From assembly GCA_041686485.1 (NCBI GenBank), contig JAWLDT010000002.1:24272-88271 (forward strand): DNA of 64,000 nucleotides, written 5' to 3'. The stretch is from PUPG01 sp041686485. Its GTDB lineage: Bacteria; Bacteroidota; Bacteroidia; Bacteroidales; UBA7960. The translations under genes were made by a program, and so were the position numbers. Numbering within the stretch: position 1 is the stretch's first letter; every line of letters begins with the position of its first letter. Below, piece after piece: positions 52,542 to 61,470 of the stretch. The notes beneath the pieces were generated by a model. It worked only from the letters and a program-made list of their open reading frames with translations. It was not told where the DNA came from and ran no database searches.

Positions 52542-53717
52542 ATGCCAAAAATTCTGGTTATAGATGATGAAAAGAGCATCCGCAGCACCCTGCAGGACAT
52601 CCTCGCACACGAAAATTATGAAGTAACGCTCGCGGAAGACGGTCAGGAAGCCCTGGAAAAAGCCGATCAGCAAAAATTTGATGTTGTTCTTTGTGACGTA
52701 AAAATGCCGGGTTTGGATGGCCTCGAAGTACTTGACCGGTTTCGTGAAATAGATCCGGACGCCACATTTGTCATGATATCCGGACATGGCACCATCGACA
52801 CAGCCGTTGAAGCCATCAAAAAAGGAGCTTTTGACTTCATTTCCAAACCCCTGGATCTGAATCGCCTGTTAATTACCATTCGGAATGCCATGGACAAAAC
52901 CAGGCTTGTCAATGAAACCCGGGCATTAAAACGCAAGGTGAGCAAAACCTATGACATGGTTGGTGAATCAGAGCCTATCAGTCGCATCAAAGAGATGATA
53001 GAAAGGGTGGCAGCCACCGATGCCAGGGTGTTTATTACCGGTGGGAGCGGAACAGGCAAAGAGTTGGTTGCCAGGTGGCTTCATGAGCTAAGCAATCGTG
53101 CAAAAGGTCCTTTCATCGAGGTGAACTGTGCGGCCATTCCTTCCGAACTAATTGAGAGTGAGCTTTTTGGTCATGAAAAAGGATCTTTCACCAGCGCCAT
53201 CAAACAAAAGAAAGGGAACTTTGAACTTGCCGACGGTGGAACCATCTTTTTGGATGAGATCGGCGATATGAGCTTTGCCGCACAAGCAAAGGTGTTACGC
53301 ACGCTGGAAGAGAAACAGATCATCAGGGTAGGCGGAGAAAAAATGATACCGGTAGATGTACGGGTTATTGCTGCCACCAATAAAGATATCCAGAAAGAAA
53401 TTAATGAAGGGAACTTCCGGGAAGACCTGTATCACCGCCTCAGTGTTATTCTGATCGATGTTCCTTCGCTGAATGAGCGATTGGACGATATCCCGCTGCT
53501 GGCAGAACATTTTCTGGAAGAAATACTAACAGAACAGAACATGCCTCCAAAACACTTTTCTCATGATGCCTTTGAAGCATTAAAGGAGATCAACTGGACC
53601 GGGAATGTCCGTGAATTAAGAAATGTGGTAGAAAGACTGGCTATCCTCTGCGACAGGGAGATCACCGGAAAAGATGTAAAAAAATATGCACAGCCGCTGA
53701 ATGCAAAGAATCAATGA
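52542..53717 (+). CDS. NtrC-type response regulator without DNA-binding domain
   Basis: 391 residues from ATG 52542. Receiver domain about 1-120 with acidic pocket D8/D9, phospho-acceptor D52 in CDVKMPGLDG and a conserved Lys in FISKPLDL. AAA+ domain about 138-375: Walker A GGSGTGKE (167-174), the sigma-54 contact loop GSFTSA (214-219; usual GAFTGA), Walker B TIFLDE, and the sensor segment INWTGNVRELRNVVERL. The protein stops soon after, at KKYAQPLNAKNQ, without the Fis-type helix-turn-helix of NtrC. It could activate sigma-54 polymerase from solution, as some enhancer-independent activators do. No histidine kinase is adjacent. Confidence 0.92.
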   Translation: MPKILVIDDEKSIRSTLQDILAHENYEVTLAEDGQEALEKADQQKFDVVLCDVKMPGLDGLEVLDRFREIDPDATFVMISGHGTIDTAVEAIKKGAFDFISKPLDLNRLLITIRNAMDKTRLVNETRALKRKVSKTYDMVGESEPISRIKEMIERVAATDARVFITGGSGTGKELVARWLHELSNRAKGPFIEVNCAAIPSELIESELFGHEKGSFTSAIKQKKGNFELADGGTIFLDEIGDMSFAAQAKVLRTLEEKQIIRVGGEKMIPVDVRVIAATNKDIQKEINEGNFREDLYHRLSVILIDVPSLNERLDDIPLLAEHFLEEILTEQNMPPKHFSHDAFEALKEINWTGNVRELRNVVERLAILCDREITGKDVKKYAQPLNAKNQ

Positions 53718-53789
53718 TTCAAACTGGTCAGACCAACACAGTTTCTGAAACGGTAACAGCATATTTGAAGTAACCTTATTACTGATCCA

Positions 53790-54089
53790 TTAGCACAAGA
53801 CCAATGTATTTGTAAGACCATCCTGCCCCTCAGACTCACGGCTGATCTTTTCACGCCAGGCATAATATTCGCATATACCATGGTTTGCCTCGTCAAGCAA
53901 GACCAGCTTTCGGTCTTTGGCTATATTAAACAAAGTATCCAACTCCTTTGTTTCTTTTAAGGGTTTGGCCCTGGATTCTATATAAGACACAAGGTCTTCT
54001 TCACCAGTACTGGCTGCATCTGTAAAAAAGGGATACAAATTGTCGCTAATAAAAACAACGTTACCATCTTGATCATAAAATATCCGTTT
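53790..54089 (-). pseudogene. Erythromycin-esterase-like gene remnant
   Basis: The open frame at 53790-54038 (extending without a good start to the stop at 54090-54092) encodes about 100 residues. The segment LFNIAKDRKLVLLDEANHGICEYYAWREKISR follows the start of the erythromycin-esterase (EreA) fold, where the family has VLLGEASHGTxEFY followed by a basic helix. Glu and His of that motif are kept, but Gly is Asp. The remaining 250 or more residues of a normal enzyme are missing, and the frame ends in SEGQDGLTNTLVLC. No ATG opens the frame. Best read as a decayed fragment; a true small protein cannot be excluded. Confidence 0.5.
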
Positions 54090-54197
54090 TCATTAAACAG
54101 GAATTCCCGGGAAATATATAGAAAATAAACAACGACATAACTGCATTTTACACACTTAAAAAACCCTTTGAGTGTACCTTGCCTATTGTAGGCAACC

Positions 54198-54225
54198 TTG
54201 CATCAGTGCATTTTTCGTATTTTTG
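54198..54225 (+). promoter_or_regulatory. Promoter of the outer-membrane protein gene
   Basis: TATTTTTG at 54218-54225 with CTTG ending at 54200, 17 bases apart. Start near 54232, so ATG 54256 is the real start and the upstream ATG at 54172 is not transcribed. Confidence 0.65.
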
Positions 54226-54255
54226 CCTTTTTTAAAACATTTATATACATCACAC

Positions 54256-55545
54256 ATGATAAAAAATACAGTTTTACCTGGTTTTCTGTTTGTATTATTA
54301 TTTTTTACCGGACCTGGCATAGCACATGCATTGACTGCCAACGAGGAAAATCAAAACGCCGATGATAACGGGCGTATTAATGTTTTCCTGGACGGGCAGC
54401 ATTGGTGGCTGGACAAAGACTTCATCCGCGAGGAGGTCACTATTGTAAATTATGTCCGGGACAAAGAAACTGCTGACGTTCATATTCTGATGAGCCGCCA
54501 CAGAGCAGGAAGGGCGGGAATCAATTATGTCCTGACTTTTATCGGCAGGCGTGCTTTTCAGGGGATGGAGCATGAACTGACTTACTGGGCGCCCGCGAGC
54601 AATACATCATACTGTACCAGGGAAGGTTATACGAACATGATCAAAGTCGGTTTGGTTAAATTCATTGCCCAGACCGACCTGGCTGACAGAATAATGGTAG
54701 ACTTTGATTATGACAAGGAAGCCATCATTAAAGACCCTGATATAGAACCGGAAGTTGATCCATGGAATAACTGGGTGTTCGAGTTATATGGCGGTGCCAA
54801 CCTTAGTAAAGAGGAGAAGCAAAGCTCCTGGTCATCACGTTTTGGGGTGTTTGCTGATCGTGTTACGAGAGACTGGAAAATCCGCTTCAGGCCTTACTTC
54901 AATTTCAGTGAAAGAACGTATCTGACAGACGAAGACACTATTGTAAGCTCTTCACACCGCCACGGGCATCAATCATATGTTGTAAAAAGTATTAATGATC
55001 ACTGGTCGCTTGGGGTTTTCAGCTCGAGTCGCTCGAGCACATTTCACAATATGAAATTCAATTTTGAAGTGAATCCGGCTTTAGAATATAGCATATTCCC
55101 TTACGAAGAAGCTACCCGCCGCTCAATCACATTTGCTTACCATATGGGATATGGATATCATAATTATATGGAAACCACCATTTTCGAAAAAGACGCTGAA
55201 TTCTTGTGGAGCCAGTCTATTGAAGCGGCCGCAAGGTTTCAGCAACCCTGGGGTAATTTGCGCGGAGGGATTAGCGGATCCCATTATTTTCATGATTTCT
55301 CATTTAACCGGGTTGAAGTTTTCGCCAACATCAACTTCCGGATCATACAGGGGCTGTCACTGAATGTGAACACCAATCTAAACCTGATCAATGACCTGAT
55401 ATCCATACCGGCAGGAGATCTGTCTGTGGAGGAGATTTTGCTTGAACAATCCCAACAGTCGACAACATACAGCCTTTCGGGAACAATCGGGCTAAGCTAT
55501 ACATTTGGCTCTGAGTACAGTGCCGCTTACAATCCAAGATTATAA
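54256..55545 (+). CDS. Uncharacterised exported protein, predicted outer-membrane barrel
   Basis: 429 residues from ATG 54256. A signal peptide spans about 1-26 (LFVLLFFTGPGIAHA). A conserved head follows: VFLDGQHWWLDKDFIREEV (43-61), NYVRDKETADVHILMSR and INYVLTFIGRR. From about 150 the chain alternates hydrophobic and polar residues with many aromatic girdle positions (WVFELYGGANL, YFNFSERTYL, LGLSYTFGSEY), as in a beta barrel ending in an aromatic-rich strand. I recognise the head pattern (YIRxEIxFVNYVRDRxxADVH) from hypothetical outer-membrane proteins of other phyla, some of which have Cys pairs where this one has Gly and Trp. Function unknown. It has its own promoter and a terminator at 55577-55609. 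Confidence 0.7.
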   Translation: MIKNTVLPGFLFVLLFFTGPGIAHALTANEENQNADDNGRINVFLDGQHWWLDKDFIREEVTIVNYVRDKETADVHILMSRHRAGRAGINYVLTFIGRRAFQGMEHELTYWAPASNTSYCTREGYTNMIKVGLVKFIAQTDLADRIMVDFDYDKEAIIKDPDIEPEVDPWNNWVFELYGGANLSKEEKQSSWSSRFGVFADRVTRDWKIRFRPYFNFSERTYLTDEDTIVSSSHRHGHQSYVVKSINDHWSLGVFSSSRSSTFHNMKFNFEVNPALEYSIFPYEEATRRSITFAYHMGYGYHNYMETTIFEKDAEFLWSQSIEAAARFQQPWGNLRGGISGSHYFHDFSFNRVEVFANINFRIIQGLSLNVNTNLNLINDLISIPAGDLSVEEILLEQSQQSTTYSLSGTIGLSYTFGSEYSAAYNPRL

Positions 55546-55576
55546 ACTCAATAGAACTCCCTCATTATTGTTCATT

Positions 55577-55609
55577 AAAAAAGGGCTACCTGTTTGGGCA
55601 GCCCTTTTA
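55577..55609. terminator. Bidirectional intrinsic terminator
   Basis: AAAAGGGCT / AGCCCTTTT around an 11-base loop. T-runs follow the stem on both strands. It lies between the converging outer-membrane protein and nifJ genes and probably serves both. Confidence 0.85.
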
Positions 55610-55629
55610 TGATGAACAAAGCAAAACGA

Positions 55630-58600
55630 CTACTTACTGTAGTCCATATTCGCATGGCGCTTATACATGTTGTGGCGCCATTTCGAATTTTCTTCAGCTT
55701 CCCTGAACAGTTCTTCTGCTTCTTTGGGAAATGCTTTTTGCAATGAGCTAAAGCGTACCTCTGATTGCAGGAAGTCCTGGAACTTGCTCCAGTCAGGCTC
55801 TTTGCTATCAAGCTGGAACGGATTCTTGCCTTCTTTTTCCAACAATGGGTTATAGCGAAAGAGGTGCCAGTAACCCGCTTCAACAGCATCCTTAATTTGC
55901 TGCTGTGTATGCCCCATACCTTTTCTGAGACCATGGTTTATACAGGGAGAATAGGCAATAATAATGCTTGGTCCCGGATAGGCCTCAGCTTCACGAACCG
56001 CTTTAAGGAACTGATTCTGGTTGGCGCCCATGGCAACCTGTGCCACATAAACGTATCCGTAGGTCATGGCCATCAATCCAAGGTCTTTCTTGCGGATGCG
56101 CTTTCCGGAAGCAGCAAACTTGGCGATCGCTCCCACAGGGGTAGCCTTGGAAGCCTGACCGCCCGTATTGGAATATACCTCCGTATCCATAACCAACAGG
56201 TTCACATCCTCACCGGTGGCAACCACATGGTCCAGACCACCAAATCCAATATCATAGGCCCAGCCATCGCCACCAAACATCCATACCGACTTTTTCACAA
56301 GATATTGTTTCAAATCAAGGATTTCTTTAGCGATCGGGGACTTTTCTTTTTCCAGGCATTCAACCACTTTCTGGGAAGCCTCTTTCGACTTCATGGCGTC
56401 TTCCTTGGTATCAATCCATGCCTTAAAGGCATCGCGGGTCTCATCTTTGATATCACCATCCATGGCGGTTTCCATCAGTCGAAGGATCCTGCTGCGCATC
56501 TTGTTAATACCGGTAGCCATACCAAATCCGTATTCGGCATTGTCTTCAAAGAGGGAGTTGGCCCAGGCCGGTCCATGCCCGTCGCTATTCACCGTATAGG
56601 GTGTTGCCGGCGCCGAACCACCATAGATAGAGGAACAGCCGGTTGCATTGGCGATCATCATGCGGTCGCCGAACAACTGTGTGATGAGCTTCACATAAGG
56701 TGTTTCTCCACAACCAGCACAGGCACCGCTAAACTCAAACAGTGGCTGGGCAAACTGGCTGTTCTTCACTGACTGGTATTTATTTAAGATGGTGTCTTTA
56801 TAAGTAACATTTTCAGTGATCCAGTTCCAGTGCTCATCTTCCTTCATCTGATCAGCCAGGTCCTTCATCTCAAGTGCTTTCTCGGGTGCCGGGCAAATAT
56901 TGACACAGCTGCCGCAACCCGTACAATCCAGCGGGCTAATCTGGATACGGTATTTATACCCGGCCAGTGATTTCCCTTTGGCATCTACCACATCCAGGCT
57001 TTCCGGAGCTTTTTTCATCTCATCTTCATCCAGCAGGAATGGACGGATTACTGAGTGCGGGCACACATAGGCACATTGGTTACACTGAATACAGTTTTTC
57101 TTAACCCATTCGGGTACATGCACAGCGATACCACGCTTTTCATAAGCGGTTGTTCCGGGTGGGAATGATCCATCTTCGCGGTTACGGAAGGCACTCACCG
57201 GCAGGTCATCACCCTTTTGGCTGTTTATCGGATATACAATATCGCGGATGAATTCGGGGACATCTTCGCGTACACTCAGAACCACCTCGGGTTTGGCTTT
57301 TTTCCAGTCATCAGGAATATCAACCTTGACAACCTTACCACCTTCATCAACCGCTGCATTGTTCATGCGTACAATCTCCTCCCCTTTCTTGCCATATGTC
57401 TTTTGTATGGCATCTTTCATTTCTTTTACGGCGTCTTTATACGGGATCACTTCAGCGACCTTGAAAAAGGCACTTTGCATGATGGTATTGGTGCGTCCGC
57501 CCAGACCGATACGTTCAGCGATCTCGGTGGCATTGATAATATAAAACTGAATATCATTATCAGCCATATAGCGCTTCATATGGTCCGGTAAATGATTTTT
57601 GACCTCCTCTGCATCCCAGATGGAGTTCAGCAGGAAAGTGCCACCTTTCTTCAACCCTTTCAGCATATCGTATTTTTGAAGATAGGCGGGCACATGACAT
57701 GCAACAAAATCGGCGGCATTAATCAGGTAAGGCGAGCGGATGGGGCTGTCACCAAAACGCAGGTGCGAAACAGTGATACCACCAGACTTCTTACTATCAT
57801 AGGCAAAGTAGCCCTGCGCAAATTTGTCGGTTGAATCACCAATAATCTTAATGGAGTTTTTGTTAGCGCCAACGGTGCCATCGGCTCCGATACCATAGAA
57901 TTTGGCTGCATAATTATCTTTTGGCGAAACATCTATATTATCACCCAATGGGAGCGATGTAAAGGTAACATCGTCGACAATACCGATGGTGAAGCGGTTC
58001 TTGGGTTCTGCCTGTTTCAGGTTGTCGTACACAGAGATGATATTTCCCGGAACGGTATCTTTGGAGCTAAGGCCATAGCGACCTCCCACAATCAGGGGCG
58101 CATTTTCCTTACCGTAGAAAAGCTCACAAACATCAAGGTATAATGGTTCACCGTTGGCTCCGGGCTCTTTGGTACGGTCAAGAACAGCGATACGCTTAAC
58201 GGTATCAGGAAGCACGTTAAAGAAGTACTTTGCGGAAAAAGGTCTGTACAGGTGTACGGTGATCAGTCCGACCTTTTCACCCTGGGCCATTTTGTAATCG
58301 ACGGTTTCTTTAATGGTTTCGGTAATGGAGCCCATGGCCATAATAACGTGTTCCGCATCCGGGGCGCCATAATAGGTAAACGGGTGATATTCGCGACCGC
58401 AAATTTCGGAGATCTTTTGCATATAATTTTCTACCAGGTCAGGGAGAGCCTCATAGAATGGGTTTATCGCTTCCCTTGTCTGGAAGTAAATATCAGGGTT
58501 CTGGGCCGTTCCGCGCGTGACCGGGTTTTCCGGATTCATTGCCCGTAGGCGGAATTCCTGCAGCGCACCCATGTCGACAAGCTTAGCCAGTTCCTCCTGG

Positions 58601-59166
58601 TCAGCCGCTTCCACCTTTTGTATCTCATGAGACGTACGGAATCCGTCAAAGAAATGGAGGAAAGGCACCCTGGATTTAATGGCAGCAAGGTGTGCGACGG
58701 GTCCAAGATCCATGATCTGCTGGGCACTTCCGGTGGCCAGAAGGCCAAAACCGGTATGGCGGGTACTCATTACATCAGAATGGTCACCGAAGATAGACAG
58801 AGCCTGGGAAGCCAGACTACGTGCTGACACATGCATGACGCCGGGTAGCAATTCGCCGGACATCTTATACATATTGGGTATCATCAGCAACAACCCCTGT
58901 GAGGCCGTATACGTACTTGCCAGCGCTCCCGACTGCAGTGCACCGTGCATCGAACCGGCAGCCCCCGCCTCTGATTGCATCTCAACGAGATCCACTTCTT
59001 CACCAAAAATATTTTTACGGCCGGCAGCAGCCCATTGATCAACATTTTCAGCCATATCCGAAGATGGTGTAATCGGATATATTGCCGCTACTTCACTAAA
59101 CATATACGCTACATGTGAAGCCGCATGGTTACCATCACAGGTAATGAATTTTTTCTTCTTGGTCAT
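55630..59166 (-). CDS. nifJ: Pyruvate:ferredoxin oxidoreductase, single chain
   Basis: 1178 residues, full length for the fused homodimeric type. Oxidatively decarboxylates pyruvate to acetyl-CoA with electrons to ferredoxin or flavodoxin. The N-terminal domain starts ITCDGNHAASHVAYMFSEVA with AIYPITPSS. The two 4Fe-4S ferredoxin clusters have CIQCNQCAYVCP (about 690) and CTGCGSCVNICP (about 747). The thiamine pyrophosphate domain shows CAGCGETPY, NATGCSSIYGG and GDGWAYDIGFGG; the proximal cluster cysteines are present. The enzyme is oxygen-sensitive and suits an anaerobe. It is a monocistronic unit; a promoter box is at 59236-59243. Confidence 0.98.
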   Translation of the reverse strand: MTKKKKFITCDGNHAASHVAYMFSEVAAIYPITPSSDMAENVDQWAAAGRKNIFGEEVDLVEMQSEAGAAGSMHGALQSGALASTYTASQGLLLMIPNMYKMSGELLPGVMHVSARSLASQALSIFGDHSDVMSTRHTGFGLLATGSAQQIMDLGPVAHLAAIKSRVPFLHFFDGFRTSHEIQKVEAADQEELAKLVDMGALQEFRLRAMNPENPVTRGTAQNPDIYFQTREAINPFYEALPDLVENYMQKISEICGREYHPFTYYGAPDAEHVIMAMGSITETIKETVDYKMAQGEKVGLITVHLYRPFSAKYFFNVLPDTVKRIAVLDRTKEPGANGEPLYLDVCELFYGKENAPLIVGGRYGLSSKDTVPGNIISVYDNLKQAEPKNRFTIGIVDDVTFTSLPLGDNIDVSPKDNYAAKFYGIGADGTVGANKNSIKIIGDSTDKFAQGYFAYDSKKSGGITVSHLRFGDSPIRSPYLINAADFVACHVPAYLQKYDMLKGLKKGGTFLLNSIWDAEEVKNHLPDHMKRYMADNDIQFYIINATEIAERIGLGGRTNTIMQSAFFKVAEVIPYKDAVKEMKDAIQKTYGKKGEEIVRMNNAAVDEGGKVVKVDIPDDWKKAKPEVVLSVREDVPEFIRDIVYPINSQKGDDLPVSAFRNREDGSFPPGTTAYEKRGIAVHVPEWVKKNCIQCNQCAYVCPHSVIRPFLLDEDEMKKAPESLDVVDAKGKSLAGYKYRIQISPLDCTGCGSCVNICPAPEKALEMKDLADQMKEDEHWNWITENVTYKDTILNKYQSVKNSQFAQPLFEFSGACAGCGETPYVKLITQLFGDRMMIANATGCSSIYGGSAPATPYTVNSDGHGPAWANSLFEDNAEYGFGMATGINKMRSRILRLMETAMDGDIKDETRDAFKAWIDTKEDAMKSKEASQKVVECLEKEKSPIAKEILDLKQYLVKKSVWMFGGDGWAYDIGFGGLDHVVATGEDVNLLVMDTEVYSNTGGQASKATPVGAIAKFAASGKRIRKKDLGLMAMTYGYVYVAQVAMGANQNQFLKAVREAEAYPGPSIIIAYSPCINHGLRKGMGHTQQQIKDAVEAGYWHLFRYNPLLEKEGKNPFQLDSKEPDWSKFQDFLQSEVRFSSLQKAFPKEAEELFREAEENSKWRHNMYKRHANMDYSK

Positions 59167-59235
59167 AGCAATTCGTATTTATTTAAACTCAAAAATGACT
59201 TATTTTAAGATAGTTACACATCTTTTCAATTCCCA

Positions 59236-59243
59236 CAAAATTA
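59236..59243 (-). promoter_or_regulatory. -7 box for nifJ
   Basis: TAATTTTG on the minus strand, exact TAnnTTTG, 70 bases before the nifJ start and after the porin stop codon. Confidence 0.45.
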
Positions 59244-59316
59244 AGAAATATTCTGCAGTATCTATAGAAAAGCTATCTATTTATAACGATTATACGTAAA
59301 TATTGATGCCGTGTTG

Positions 59317-61230
59317 TTAATTAAAAAACATCCAGGAAATACCAAATTTGATCATGGTTTCCGGCTGCGGGTAGAATGGTATGTCGTAAACAGGTGAGGC
59401 GTCCGTTACAAAATGACCAATATTTTCAACTTTAAGAAACAAACGTGCCCGGCTTATGCGGGCATTTACGAATACATCCAACAAAAGCGTATGGTCGCTT
59501 TCATATTTGTCTTGCCGGTAAAACTGCCGTGCCGGGGGCATAAAAGCCATCGGTTCGTAAGGCAAATGATAACGCAGGTCGAAACCTGTCAGAAGATGTA
59601 AGGCATCATCGAAAAGACGAAAATCACCATACAGGGAATGGTAGCTAATCAAGGGCGGAAAGCTGGTAAACCGCTCCACATCCAGATACTGGTATTGCAC
59701 AACATGGTGCATCCCAAAGAATCCGACATCCATCTCCGCAACTACTCTGGCTGTCAGCGCAGAAAAAGAACCATCATGTTGTTCGGGATGCCCCCCTTCA
59801 TTCATAAACAGCGCGCGGTTAAGCAAATAATAGTTGGCTTCGCCGGTGATATGGGGAGTCAGGTAGGTCACACCAAGATTTAGTGTGCGTTGTTTTTTAA
59901 ACGCGTTATCCCAGCTGATATAATTACTGCGAAAACGGGTTAAAAAATAGGGTGCCTCTTGTTCAGCATAGGCACCATTGATGGCCAGGCGGCTGTCATC
60001 TCCGGATCTGCCAATCAGAAAACGGCCGTCCATCCCTAGATCTCCTGCATTATAGCCACCTGCTATAAAACGGGCATGTCCGTCAAATGATAAAAAGCGA
60101 TTTGGGTCAGAATAAATCCGCAAACCAGGCTGTAACTGTGAATAGCTGTTCTTATCAAAAAGGTATGTATCCGTCTCCTGTTCAGTAAATTTAGGCTGAT
60201 GCAACCTTATCCAGGTGTGCCTGAGGTATACATTCAGATAAAGGGAGGGTTGCGTTTCGCTCTCCGGCGCAGGATAATTCGACCATGCCAGCTTGTTATC
60301 CATCCTGTGCACAAGGGTTGAATCATAAGTCAGATGCGTATTGGCAGGTTCTTCCTCATAAAAAGCACTGGAAGGGCTGCCTGGTTCATCAAAAACAAAA
60401 GTTTCTCTTTTATAGATGAAATCATGTGTGAACCTGCCCAGGTTCAACGGGTTAACTGCTTCTGGTATGGTGTCTGAAACCGTATCTTTTTCATATTCAA
60501 ATGCTGCCTGGTAAATCTGATGCAAACGAAAACCCAATTCCCGGTAGCGCGACTCCGCCTGGTAAAGGTAGACACTATCCTGCACTTCATTCTCCTCAAA
60601 ACCGATATGGTCCTTTAGGCCACCGCTCTCATGATTATAAACGCGGTTCACAAAAAAGCTACCCAAAATCTGGTAACGATCGGTAGCTTGCACATCTACA
60701 TTGGCAGATACGTTGTTGTTTCGGGCTCCGAGCCGGCTGTAATACCCCGGAGAGTTAACGACCTGGTAGCGGAAACTCCCATATACACGGTCATGAAAAC
60801 GTTGATTGTGTTTGGCATAGAAAGATTGTTCATTTTCTGACCCCAGCACATAATATAGTTCGGTAAACACATGTTCAGGCCTGTAAAACTTCATGTCACT
60901 GGCTGAGAGGGTATAACCGGGATACCATTTGTTTTCAAAAAGACGGAATCCGGGCTCTGTCTCAGGAACAAATGACAGCCGGCGGGTTCTGTGGCCTATG
61001 TTTCCCTTATCTGCAACAAACACCGCTTCCCTGTAGGGAAAATCATAACGGTGAAAGCCGGCCAGGGTGGTATCAGCCAAAAGCGGATGTTCCTGATATG
61101 GGTCATGAACCATCTCGTGGGTAAACCAGGAAACTTCAGGAATACCAGGCTCATCTGCTCCCATCAGTGGGTGGGCAAAACATACCAAAAGGCAAAACAG
61201 AAATCCAATTAGTGGAAATAGCCGTCGCAT
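59317..61230 (-). CDS. Putative porin (Bacteroidota porin family)
   Basis: 637 residues. A signal peptide spans about 1-25 (LIGFLFCLLVCFAHP). The rest is rich in Tyr, Phe and alternating polar-hydrophobic strands, ending in a C-terminal Phe-Phe-Asn (KFGISWMFFN) typical of outer-membrane barrels. The segments YHLPYEPMAFMPPARQFYRQD and RARLFLKVENIGHFV match the putative porin family of the phylum as I know it. It should sit in the outer membrane; the solute is unknown. A near-consensus TACCTTTA at 61262-61269 may be its promoter. Confidence 0.85.
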   Translation of the reverse strand: MRRLFPLIGFLFCLLVCFAHPLMGADEPGIPEVSWFTHEMVHDPYQEHPLLADTTLAGFHRYDFPYREAVFVADKGNIGHRTRRLSFVPETEPGFRLFENKWYPGYTLSASDMKFYRPEHVFTELYYVLGSENEQSFYAKHNQRFHDRVYGSFRYQVVNSPGYYSRLGARNNNVSANVDVQATDRYQILGSFFVNRVYNHESGGLKDHIGFEENEVQDSVYLYQAESRYRELGFRLHQIYQAAFEYEKDTVSDTIPEAVNPLNLGRFTHDFIYKRETFVFDEPGSPSSAFYEEEPANTHLTYDSTLVHRMDNKLAWSNYPAPESETQPSLYLNVYLRHTWIRLHQPKFTEQETDTYLFDKNSYSQLQPGLRIYSDPNRFLSFDGHARFIAGGYNAGDLGMDGRFLIGRSGDDSRLAINGAYAEQEAPYFLTRFRSNYISWDNAFKKQRTLNLGVTYLTPHITGEANYYLLNRALFMNEGGHPEQHDGSFSALTARVVAEMDVGFFGMHHVVQYQYLDVERFTSFPPLISYHSLYGDFRLFDDALHLLTGFDLRYHLPYEPMAFMPPARQFYRQDKYESDHTLLLDVFVNARISRARLFLKVENIGHFVTDASPVYDIPFYPQPETMIKFGISWMFFN

Positions 61231-61418
61231 GATCGGATTTTTGAGGCGTAAAATTGGTGTGTAAAGGTATAATAAATTTTGTGTTCCGCATGTTTATCAT
61301 GGTGTATGAGGTAAAACAGAGTGGCTCCGAACTACTTTCGACGAAGACCCTTTATGTGCTACGGCAAAAGCATAGATTAAAAAAGGCAACTCCATTCACA
61401 AAAAAGCCCAATATGTCA

Positions 61419-61426
61419 TATCTTTG
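61419..61426 (+). promoter_or_regulatory. -7 box for the patatin-Omp85 gene
   Basis: TATCTTTG, exact TAnnTTTG, 45 bases before ATG 61471; a weak TTCA lies about 20 bases upstream of it. Confidence 0.5.
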
Positions 61427-61470
61427 CATTAATAAAGCATATTGTAAAGCAATACGTGACCATATAACAG

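Noticed and set aside
54172..54255. Upstream ATG for the outer-membrane protein
   Set aside because: It lies before the predicted promoter (-7 at 54218-54225) and would put 28 residues ahead of a good signal peptide.
55765..56772. A 335-codon open frame on the + strand inside nifJ
   Set aside because: It is antisense to the strongly conserved thiamine-binding part of the oxidoreductase, has no recognisable protein pattern and no promoter; long antisense frames are expected opposite such coding sequence.
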